A stretch of DNA of 11,864 nt from Candidatus Stahliibacteriota bacterium (GTDB lineage Bacteria > Hydrothermota > Tepidihabitantia > SM23-42): the NCBI GenBank assembly GCA_030613445.1, contig JAUWLY010000054.1:1-11864 (forward strand). The letters run 5' to 3'. Below are positions 5,800-11,864 of the stretch, piece by piece. Every line of letters starts with the position of its first letter. Positions within the stretch are counted from its first letter, which is position 1. Under the pieces are notes generated by a model. The model was not told the DNA's origin. It worked only from the letters and a program-made list of their open reading frames with translations, and did not search any database. The position numbers and the translations under genes are program-made.

Positions 5800-5807
5800 G
5801 GAGCTCT
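5785..5807. repeat. Hairpin repeat covering the stop codon of the SH3-TPR gene
   Basis: AGAGC-CCTC (5785-5793) pairs with GAGG-(A)-GCTCT (5798-5807) around a TGGT loop, nine pairs with one bulged base. CCTCTGGT followed by GAGGAG is nearly the same as the core at 333-347 in the DUF559 gene tail. Confidence 0.55.
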
Positions 5808-5833
5808 CGACTTAGGTCAATAGCTTTTTTAAC

Positions 5834-5886
5834 CTTGCCAAGAAATGATCCACTTGTTCTAAATCATTAAGCACAAGGTTGGCAAG
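5834..5886. repeat. Two-tier inverted repeat
   Basis: CTTGCCAA (5834-5841) pairs exactly with TTGGCAAG (5879-5886), and inside it AATGAT (5844-5849) pairs with ATCATT (5863-5868). The outer arms are uneven in distance, so a bulged hairpin would form. No T-run follows and no gene is seen. It lies in the gene-free stretch 5800-6039. Confidence 0.5.
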
Positions 5887-5899
5887 ACCATCGAGGCAC

Positions 5900-5940
5900 G
5901 TCCTTCGGCATGCTCAGGACAAGTTCAGGAGCTGTGTCCT
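5900..5940. repeat. Probable dispersed intergenic repeat
   Basis: Short overlapping inverted pairs: GTCCT (5900-5904) with AGGAC (5916-5920), and AGGACA (5916-5921) with TGTCCT (5935-5940). The wording CTTCGGCATGCTCAGGACAAG is the sort seen repeated between genes in several uncultured bacterial genomes; that is from memory and untested. The remaining bases to 6039 show no gene and no clear terminator for the S8 gene. Confidence 0.35.
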
Positions 5941-6039
5941 ATTTGTAGTACTTGAGGATGGTTCCAAAAATGATTTCAAAAAGCACTCGACAACGTCTTA
6001 GGCAATGTTATACACCGTTGAGTAAAAGTCATATCATCG

Positions 6040-8577
6040 CTACCTCAAAAGTAGCAGTTTCTTCGTTTGTGAAAATTTATCTCCTACCATCAATTTACAA
6101 AAATAGAGTCCGGATGACATAACTCTACCCTTTTCACCACTGCCATCCCACCAGACTATATAAGTTCCTGCTTTCTGGCACCTATCTACCAATGTTTTTA
6201 CCATCTGTCCTGAGAGATTGTAAATCTTGAGTTCAATATGCTCCGCTCTTGCTACTGAATACCTGATGCCCGTTGAAGAAGTGAAGGGGTTGGGATAGGT
6301 GGACAGCGATATTACCTCTGGCTGAATGAGTTCATCTTCACTGACACCGGTTGGCATATCTGACAGAATCTCTACATCGTCTAGGGCAAAAACCCATGGA
6401 AAGTCGAAAAAATAGTTCATAACAAAAACGAGAAATACACTGTCTTCCCCAGCCAAATCCGATATATCTACTGTCACGGGTATGAAGCTATCCGGCACCG
6501 ACGGAGAGTAACTAAATTCATATACACAGTGCCACGCAAATGAGTCAGTTGTATCTGCGGTGAGCATCACGGACAGATATTGGTCCATAGCAGAGCCTAA
6601 TCCATTCCTTACCCAGAAGCGGAGTAGGGCATTGGAGGCTCCGGACAGGTCAAGTGGATGTGCCAACATCAATCTTTCCTGCACCAACGTGTCGCCCGAA
6701 ATCCCATGGGCAGTATCCATTACGCAATGAGTAGGAGAATGATATGAAGATGTGGAGATATGCCAGTTTTCATCAGCTATCCAGTTATCCAGTCCGCTTT
6801 CGAAGTCATCGTAAAATATTATATATAAGGCTGGTTGTCCAATTGTGACCCACAGGGTATCATACCAGTTGCCTCCTATTTGTGTTGTAATGTTCACCGC
6901 GAAAGTATCTTTTTGGCCAGCAGGAAATGAGGGGTCTATCTCAAAAACAAAAGGGTCTCCTTCATTTATCACCACCGAATCTGCCGGAATGTCTCCAAAA
7001 GAAGCGGTGCTGTCAAGAACGGAGACGAGTGGATTCAGACTATAAAGAGTGGCTTCTACGCCCGTGGCTCCGAAATCATAAGACTTCAAGCCGATGCGTA
7101 GTTCTATCGTTTCTCCTGGCTCGGGAATTCCATTTCCATTACCACTCAACTCATTTAGATAGCGGCCCATCAGGGAAATGTATTCCTCTCCAAGTGCAGG
7201 AATAGAGTTTACAGTGGCGAGTGCGTCAAGTCTACCCCATCCATAATCCATGTTCGGAATCGTGTCCCCCAGGTGAACGGCATTGTCAAGCAGGGCATTG
7301 TAGATTGTATTATAATCCAGTGAAGGGGTTTTTTGGAGCATCAGGGCAATAACACCTGCCACATGAGGGCAAGAACACGATGTCCCGGAATGAGATGCAT
7401 ATCCACCACCGGGCTGAGAGGTATTAATGTCTGTTCCTGGTGCACACAGGTCGGGCTTGGTGAGATTCCAATCAGGTCTGCCCCAGTAGGTAGTATCATT
7501 CCATGGCCAGTGGTCCGGAGCCGGTCCCCGGCTCGAATTCAGTGCAATACTGTCATTCTGGTCAGTATTACCCACACCAATAACTGTGGGATAACTGCCG
7601 GGACAGCCAACTTGGGAAGGATTGTTTCCTATGGCAAAGACCGGTATAAAACCAAGACGCCGCAGATTAAGCAAAGATTGCCATTCGGACAGACTCTGCC
7701 AGTAACTACCCCAGGAACAAGAAAGCACTCTTATATCCACGCCAGAGTCTATAAGGGAAGCATACCACTGAAATGCAGCATATATATATTGCTCGGGTAA
7801 CCAACCTATATCATTAACAGCTCTCGCCATTGCAAATTCTGCTCCTGGAGCCACACCAATGTCATTCGGGAACGGTCCTGGACCATCACCACCTACCGCA
7901 ATACCGGCCATCCCGGTTCCGTGACCTGCTATATCGTAAGGTCGTGAAAGGCTATCCGCGGCGTCAAACCATAGTCCGGAAAAATGCTCTATCAAAGCTG
8001 GGTGACTGGTGTCAACACCCGTGTCGATAAAACCTATAATAACATCCTCGCCCGTATATCCCTGTGTCCAGACCTGATCAGCCCTTATCTTTAGTATATT
8101 CCACTCCACAGGGAGTATGCTTAATCCGGAATTGACACGGTTTGTACGCCACTCTAAAGGCAAATAGTAATCATGACTCTCTACCAGTATGACATCCGCT
8201 CTTTTAGCAAGTTCTGTAATAATACCTTTCTTGGCTGTGATTACCAGTCCATCAAATATCCAGAATGGGATAACTGATTTTACATCGCTTTTGCCCCTTA
8301 TGGAAAGATATGTCAGGATTGATGCTTGATTCTTGTAAGCTCGATCACGCAGAAACTTCAGAGTCTCCCGACGATTTAACCCCTTCGGTGACTCAAGTCC
8401 CTCGGGTTCTTTCACATTCACTACGACCGTAAGAAACTCACTTTCGCTCAGTTTCTCCATCTGGGACTTCAACCGGGGAGAAATCTTATCTGATGAGCCC
8501 CCACTAAAATTTTCTGAGCCAACAGCGGGGATAGTCACCACAAACATCAGCGCCAGTGTAACAAATATCCTCTTCAT
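6040..8577 (-). CDS. Subtilisin-like S8 serine peptidase with T9SS sorting domain
   Basis: An 845-residue exported protease. A signal peptide (1-20) is followed by an inhibitor-I9-like propeptide (~30-135). The S8 catalytic domain (~170-455) has Asp185 in GFIDTGVD, His219 in GHGTGMAG, oxyanion Asn318 in AIGNN and Ser400 in GTSCSCPHVAG. Relatives read GTSMSAPHVAG, so cysteines replace the Met and Ala next to the nucleophile. Beta-rich domains follow, including a jelly-roll-like region at ~590-735 (DDFESGLDNWIADENWHIS). A type-A sorting domain ends it: YPNPF 761-765, SGLYFCKL ~822-829, KKLLLLR at the end. The protein should cross the outer membrane through T9SS and be released or anchored. Its ATG overlaps the C25 gene's stop as ATGA, with AGGAGGAGG just upstream, so the two proteases are made together. 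Confidence 0.93.
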   Translation of the reverse strand: MKRIFVTLALMFVVTIPAVGSENFSGGSSDKISPRLKSQMEKLSESEFLTVVVNVKEPEGLESPKGLNRRETLKFLRDRAYKNQASILTYLSIRGKSDVKSVIPFWIFDGLVITAKKGIITELAKRADVILVESHDYYLPLEWRTNRVNSGLSILPVEWNILKIRADQVWTQGYTGEDVIIGFIDTGVDTSHPALIEHFSGLWFDAADSLSRPYDIAGHGTGMAGIAVGGDGPGPFPNDIGVAPGAEFAMARAVNDIGWLPEQYIYAAFQWYASLIDSGVDIRVLSCSWGSYWQSLSEWQSLLNLRRLGFIPVFAIGNNPSQVGCPGSYPTVIGVGNTDQNDSIALNSSRGPAPDHWPWNDTTYWGRPDWNLTKPDLCAPGTDINTSQPGGGYASHSGTSCSCPHVAGVIALMLQKTPSLDYNTIYNALLDNAVHLGDTIPNMDYGWGRLDALATVNSIPALGEEYISLMGRYLNELSGNGNGIPEPGETIELRIGLKSYDFGATGVEATLYSLNPLVSVLDSTASFGDIPADSVVINEGDPFVFEIDPSFPAGQKDTFAVNITTQIGGNWYDTLWVTIGQPALYIIFYDDFESGLDNWIADENWHISTSSYHSPTHCVMDTAHGISGDTLVQERLMLAHPLDLSGASNALLRFWVRNGLGSAMDQYLSVMLTADTTDSFAWHCVYEFSYSPSVPDSFIPVTVDISDLAGEDSVFLVFVMNYFFDFPWVFALDDVEILSDMPTGVSEDELIQPEVISLSTYPNPFTSSTGIRYSVARAEHIELKIYNLSGQMVKTLVDRCQKAGTYIVWWDGSGEKGRVMSSGLYFCKLMVGDKFSQTKKLLLLR

Positions 8578-10946
8578 CTTGCCTCCTCCTTTATGATTAC
8601 CATCTTTCTCACCTTTGCATAGTCTCCAGCCTGCAATTTGTAAAAGTAGATACCGTTAGAAACCCTATTTCCATCATTTTTTCTTCTATCCCATATAACC
8701 TTGTGGTAACCGGCTTTCTGGACGCCGTGGAACAATGTCTTTATGCTCCGACCCGTTACATCGTATATGCTTACATCCACCAGTCCTGTCTCGGGCAAGA
8801 TATACTCAATCTGGGTAAATCTGCTCATCGGATTTGGTGAATTCTGACTCAACTCGAACCTCAAAGATTGAACATCGGTTCTTTCTGTCACAGCAGTTGG
8901 GCTTACATAGGCTGTCCCCTCAAAAGGAAGGCAATCCTGAGCCGTCACAGTGACTTCCATAATCCCTTCAGTAAGAGGATTGATTGTTAATATCGCACTT
9001 CCACTGGGGTTAGTATAGCCATATACATATACCTCGTCTCCCTTCCACACACATACGAGCGCATTTGCAAGTGGAGCACCACTAACATCCACGGTAACGA
9101 TGAAATCCTGTGGACCAGTTGGTATCGAATCACTGTATGAAACTGAAAGTGTATCTGCCGTGCCTTTTTGGCGCATAGGGAGTTCTGGGTCACCGAAAAG
9201 GTTCCAGACATAAATGGATGCTCGCCAGACAAGAGCCTCCTGATTAGCGGTATCGCTTGAAGTGAGATGAACAAACTTATCCCTTGCAACAGCGTTTGCT
9301 GCTCCTATGTGATAAACATTACTGTCCAAGAATGCCTTATAGAAATCTAAATTGAGCAGTTCTGATGGACCCAATTCAGGTGGATGTCCCCATCCAAATC
9401 CAGCATTCCCCATGAGACCCACTGTTCCCCCTGCAGGATTATTCATAAAATGCTCACACAGGCAATCCCCCAGGCATTCGGCGGCTGTGCAGAACCATCC
9501 AATAAAGCATGAAATAGCGGTGCCAATTGAGTATCTTGGTGTATTTGTCAGGTTGTCAGCGTCGGTTGTATCCATTATTACCGTGCCATCCATATAATGG
9601 ACATCTTCCATATCCCCATGTAGGGCGAACTCGAAATAACCGAATCCCTTATTAAGCGAATCTGGAAGAGCCAATAGATTGGCGCCTTGCGACTCGTAAA
9701 ATTTGGTTATATCCCAGCCGATGGGAATATGATTTGCGATTGAGTCGCAGACCACATCCCCCCAGTAGGTACCCACAAGCTGTGACGCTACAAGTAAAAT
9801 ACTCGCTTCGTATGAACCTGCTGGTGTCTTTTCATAGGTGAGAGTCTTCTCAACAAAAGTCATCACTTGTAATGTGTCATCCACGCTTGCCCTACCCACA
9901 TAAACATCTGAATACATATCAACGCTATCGGTTGGCTCCCCATAGATCTCATTCCCATTTGCGTTCCAATCCCCATCTAAATCACCAAAATAGAGGTCAG
10001 AAAGACAAGGGGAGTGGATATTCACGACATCGCACTTCCTCACAATATCATCGCTCACCAAATCCCACCAGCTTGCTGAATCTGCATCCACTCCAATTAG
10101 GACCCATACAAGACCAGAGTCTGCGAACAGTTCTTTTTCGTAGTTCCTAAACTTCTCTGCCATATCATATCCGGAATAATGCACATCTATCCACGAAACG
10201 GTTCTTATAGCCGTGGGAACACCTTTTTTGGTCTTCCAATTAGCAAGCGGCTCGAAATACGGGGCAAGGCTATCTTTCGTCACGATGAGATATTGAATTT
10301 CCCCATCGGAAAGAGACTGCAGCGGTGGAGAGAAACGAGGAATGTCCTCGGGGTTCGCCACTTGCAATCCATGCAAAGCATGCCTTAGCTGCTCCGGCGT
10401 TCTTGGCTCAACTTTTCTAACTCCCTCTTCATATGTAAGTCTTAGAGTTATGGACTCATACAGAATTAGCTTTCGCTCCGCTGGATAGTATTGAAGAGGA
10501 TAAACAGAGACTCCGCACAACCTATATCCCGCTTTGGAACCCGAAGCGCCTAAAAAAACGATACGGCTGGGATAGGGACCTATCGAGCTGTAAACCGAGT
10601 CATCGGGTTCAACGAAGGTAGGTTGGTTATGCGAAAGTGGACAGAACGGTTGAGCAGGCAAAACAATAAATTCACCAGTGATAGAAACTTCTTTGCATGC
10701 GATTACCTCTACTTTTTCTATACTTGCTGATTGTGGAATCACGAAAGTATAGGTGAGGCGGGGAAGAGAAGGCTCTCCTATCTTACCTGTGCTGGTTGCA
10801 CCACGCATATTTACCACATCATAACCATTATACTGCCCAAGCAAGACATCAGATGTTGAAAAAGTTAATGTCTTTATTGTCTCACCACCGAATGCAGCCC
10901 CAAAGAGCGTAAATAAGAGCAGTAAACAAATCATTGTTCTTCTCAT
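8574..10946 (-). CDS. Gingipain-like C25 cysteine peptidase with T9SS sorting domain
   Basis: A 790-residue exported protease. The signal peptide is 1-20, and a C25-type propeptide covers about 22-210. The peptidase region starts with YLIVTKDSLAPYFEPLANWK (219-238). It contains a Ca-site-like acidic loop, GDLDGDWNANGNE (321-333). The probable catalytic pair is His443 in FALHGD and Cys480 in GTAISCFIGWF, by analogy with the His and Cys of gingipains. WNLFGDPELPM (581-591) is the usual end of the domain. An Ig-like domain (~600-680) and a type-A sorting domain follow (NSPNPMSRF 702-710, NGIYFYKLQAGD 764-775). Cysteines cluster after the nucleophile (C486, C491, C495, C497). A strong Shine-Dalgarno AGGAGGA (10951-10957) supports the ATG. 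It lies 12 bases after the upstream cargo gene and overlaps the S8 gene by four bases. Substrate specificity cannot be read from the sequence. Confidence 0.92.
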   Translation of the reverse strand: MRRTMICLLLLFTLFGAAFGGETIKTLTFSTSDVLLGQYNGYDVVNMRGATSTGKIGEPSLPRLTYTFVIPQSASIEKVEVIACKEVSITGEFIVLPAQPFCPLSHNQPTFVEPDDSVYSSIGPYPSRIVFLGASGSKAGYRLCGVSVYPLQYYPAERKLILYESITLRLTYEEGVRKVEPRTPEQLRHALHGLQVANPEDIPRFSPPLQSLSDGEIQYLIVTKDSLAPYFEPLANWKTKKGVPTAIRTVSWIDVHYSGYDMAEKFRNYEKELFADSGLVWVLIGVDADSASWWDLVSDDIVRKCDVVNIHSPCLSDLYFGDLDGDWNANGNEIYGEPTDSVDMYSDVYVGRASVDDTLQVMTFVEKTLTYEKTPAGSYEASILLVASQLVGTYWGDVVCDSIANHIPIGWDITKFYESQGANLLALPDSLNKGFGYFEFALHGDMEDVHYMDGTVIMDTTDADNLTNTPRYSIGTAISCFIGWFCTAAECLGDCLCEHFMNNPAGGTVGLMGNAGFGWGHPPELGPSELLNLDFYKAFLDSNVYHIGAANAVARDKFVHLTSSDTANQEALVWRASIYVWNLFGDPELPMRQKGTADTLSVSYSDSIPTGPQDFIVTVDVSGAPLANALVCVWKGDEVYVYGYTNPSGSAILTINPLTEGIMEVTVTAQDCLPFEGTAYVSPTAVTERTDVQSLRFELSQNSPNPMSRFTQIEYILPETGLVDVSIYDVTGRSIKTLFHGVQKAGYHKVIWDRRKNDGNRVSNGIYFYKLQAGDYAKVRKMVIIKEEAR

Positions 10947-10958
10947 CTTTTCCTCCTT

Positions 10959-11864
10959 CTATCTCAACAATATCGCCTTTTCTGTCTTTTTATAATCACC
11001 TGCTTTAAAATCAACAAAATAAACACCAGCAGGAACCTTTCGATCATTCTGGTCTGTACCATCCCAGACAATAGATGATTGCATATTGCATATTTCAGAT
11101 TGGAGATTGAAATCTTTCACTAATCTGCCACATGCATCGTAAATCTTTAAACTGACTACTGACTTCTGTCTACTGCCTACTCCTATCTGGAATCTAATTT
11201 CTGTCATCCGTCTAAATGGATTTGGATATAACGTATTCAACATGGTTTTCATTGGTAAACCAGCTAAACCTTTGTCATCTTCTGCAATGCCCGTTGTGAT
11301 CCCGAAAAAGTTCATGATCGAATCTAATAATGCCTCTCGAGTCGAAGGCGGAGAACCATCAGTTAATAAACCTAACTCAAATGAAGTGCCAACTGTCTTG
11401 TATGTCCCGGCATCATTCGCTACACCACAATTGTAATTATTATTACCATCATGAAAGATTAAGAAACCACTACCTGTAGGATTGATATGGTCTATATAGT
11501 TATTCTCACCACTATAATTGAAATTCATACCTTCAGTAAAGATACCACTTTCACCGACAACTGGACCTAAATCATCAGTACCATCAGATATTGCATCAAT
11601 TCCAAAGAGCGGTCCAAAATCATAACCACCCTGAGATGGTGGATCATAATACCAGACATCACCACCTTCAAGATACATAAGACCGTCCTGATTTTCTAAG
11701 AAGTCAACCAATGCTAAAGCTTCAGCACTACTTGCATCAATAACATAATTATCCGAATAGATTCCAACACATACCAGTACTGCCTGATACAAACCCAAAT
11801 CTGAAGCAAGACTTATACCATAATCACCACTATACCCTAAATTGGTCAAAATCGTATGCATGTT
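10959..11864 (-). CDS. T9SS cargo protein, C-terminal part (cut by window edge)
   Basis: The frame is open to the right edge, so the Met near the edge is unlikely to be the true start. Residues up to ~190 form a domain with YQAVLVCVGIYSDNYVI, LVDFLENQDGLMYLEGGDVW and TYKTVGTSFELG, like a glutamine-amidotransferase-type or ThuA-like alpha/beta domain common in surface proteins of FCB bacteria; no catalytic triad can be assigned. The end is a type-A sorting domain with YPNPF, an SLKIYDACGR strand, WDGTDQNDRK, GVYFVDFKAGD and KKTEKAILLR. Two of its segments (VGSRQKSVV and NLQSEICNMQ) are encoded by heptamer repeats. Single-line counts show lower GC than the following C25 gene. It is the first gene seen of the three-gene secreted-protein operon. 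Confidence 0.8.
   Translation of the reverse strand, partial: NMHTILTNLGYSGDYGISLASDLGLYQAVLVCVGIYSDNYVIDASSAEALALVDFLENQDGLMYLEGGDVWYYDPPSQGGYDFGPLFGIDAISDGTDDLGPVVGESGIFTEGMNFNYSGENNYIDHINPTGSGFLIFHDGNNNYNCGVANDAGTYKTVGTSFELGLLTDGSPPSTREALLDSIMNFFGITTGIAEDDKGLAGLPMKTMLNTLYPNPFRRMTEIRFQIGVGSRQKSVVSLKIYDACGRLVKDFNLQSEICNMQSSIVWDGTDQNDRKVPAGVYFVDFKAGDYKKTEKAILLR
11079..11113. repeat. Five degenerate heptamers inside the sorting-domain coding sequence
   Basis: On the plus strand the units are TTGCATA, TTGCATA, TTTCAGA, TTGGAGA, TTGAAAT, head to tail. Read on the minus strand they encode NLQSEICNMQ between the VKD strand and the WDG motif. The two sibling sorting domains have a similar number of residues here (…QKAGTY…, …QKAGYH…), so the array replaces a loop and does not lengthen it much. 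Confidence 0.6.
11153..11180. repeat. Four degenerate heptamers inside the same sorting domain
   Basis: On the plus strand the units are TGACTAC, TGACTTC, TGTCTAC, TGCCTAC. On the minus strand they encode VGSRQKSVV just before the SLKIYD strand, about four residues more than the siblings have at this loop. The unit differs from that at 11079-11113, so two heptamer families lie 39 bases apart. Confidence 0.65.

Noticed and set aside
5989..6017. CAACG ... CGTTG pair as a terminator for the S8 gene
   Set aside because: Only five base pairs around a long loop and no T-run on the minus strand.
6845..8030. Several plus-strand frames opposite the S8 protease gene (6845-7045, 6927-7205, 7333-7800, 7830-8030)
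   Set aside because: They are antisense shadows of a gene with clear catalytic motifs; their translations show no domain.
9352..10388. Plus-strand frames opposite the C25 peptidase gene, and the minus-strand frame at 8987-9289
   Set aside because: They lie wholly inside the C25 coding sequence in other frames and have compositions typical of shadows.
1..11864. CRISPR array, tRNA, rRNA, integrase or transposase
   Set aside because: No spaced identical repeats of CRISPR size, no tRNA cloverleaf or rRNA signature, and no recombinase motifs were found on either strand by eye.

Overview
The window looks like a fragment of a low-GC, Gram-negative-type bacterium of the FCB/candidate-phylum kind. 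A WOR-3/Stahlbacteria-like or Cloacimonadota-like genome is my best guess, by inference only. The reasons are four C-terminal modules of the type IX secretion system (T9SS) type-A kind (YPNPF ... WDG ... GVYF ... K..LLR), a gingipain-like C25 protease, a PEGA-domain Ser/Thr kinase, and many small dispersed repeats between and inside genes. Nearly all genes are on the minus strand, so transcription runs from right to left.

Right part (6040-11864): a likely operon for three exported proteins. It holds the C-terminal part of a T9SS cargo protein cut by the window edge, a C25 (gingipain-type) peptidase 12 bases downstream, and a subtilisin-like S8 peptidase joined to it by an ATGA stop/start overlap. 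The first and last genes end in intact sorting domains, as does the C25 gene. The protease pair is visibly richer in GC than its neighbours.

Middle (5040-6039): a scarred stretch. It contains the last ~40 codons of a lost T9SS cargo gene followed by its terminator hairpin, then one plus-strand gene for a short exported SH3-TPR-like protein whose 3' end runs into a repeat hairpin, then about 240 bases of hairpin-forming repeats.

Left-centre (1099-5039): a tight minus-strand operon of three genes: a putative lipoprotein with a carboxypeptidase-regulatory-like domain, a GAF-AAA+-Fis sigma54 activator starting one base after the lipoprotein stop, and a membrane Ser/Thr kinase with two PEGA domains overlapping the activator by 17 bases. 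The set looks like an envelope-sensing and transcription-control unit; its targets are unknown.

Left end (1-1098): the start of dapA, then a 621-base segment bounded by exact 14-base inverted repeats (230-243 and 837-850). This segment carries a single DUF559 endonuclease-like gene and GC-rich hairpins, and may be a small mobile cassette. Beside it is a second complex repeat (about 904-1016). The observations most worth following are this DUF559 cassette, the two heptamer-repeat arrays read as protein inside a sorting domain (11079-11180), and two promoter-like sites placed so close to start codons that the transcripts would be leaderless.
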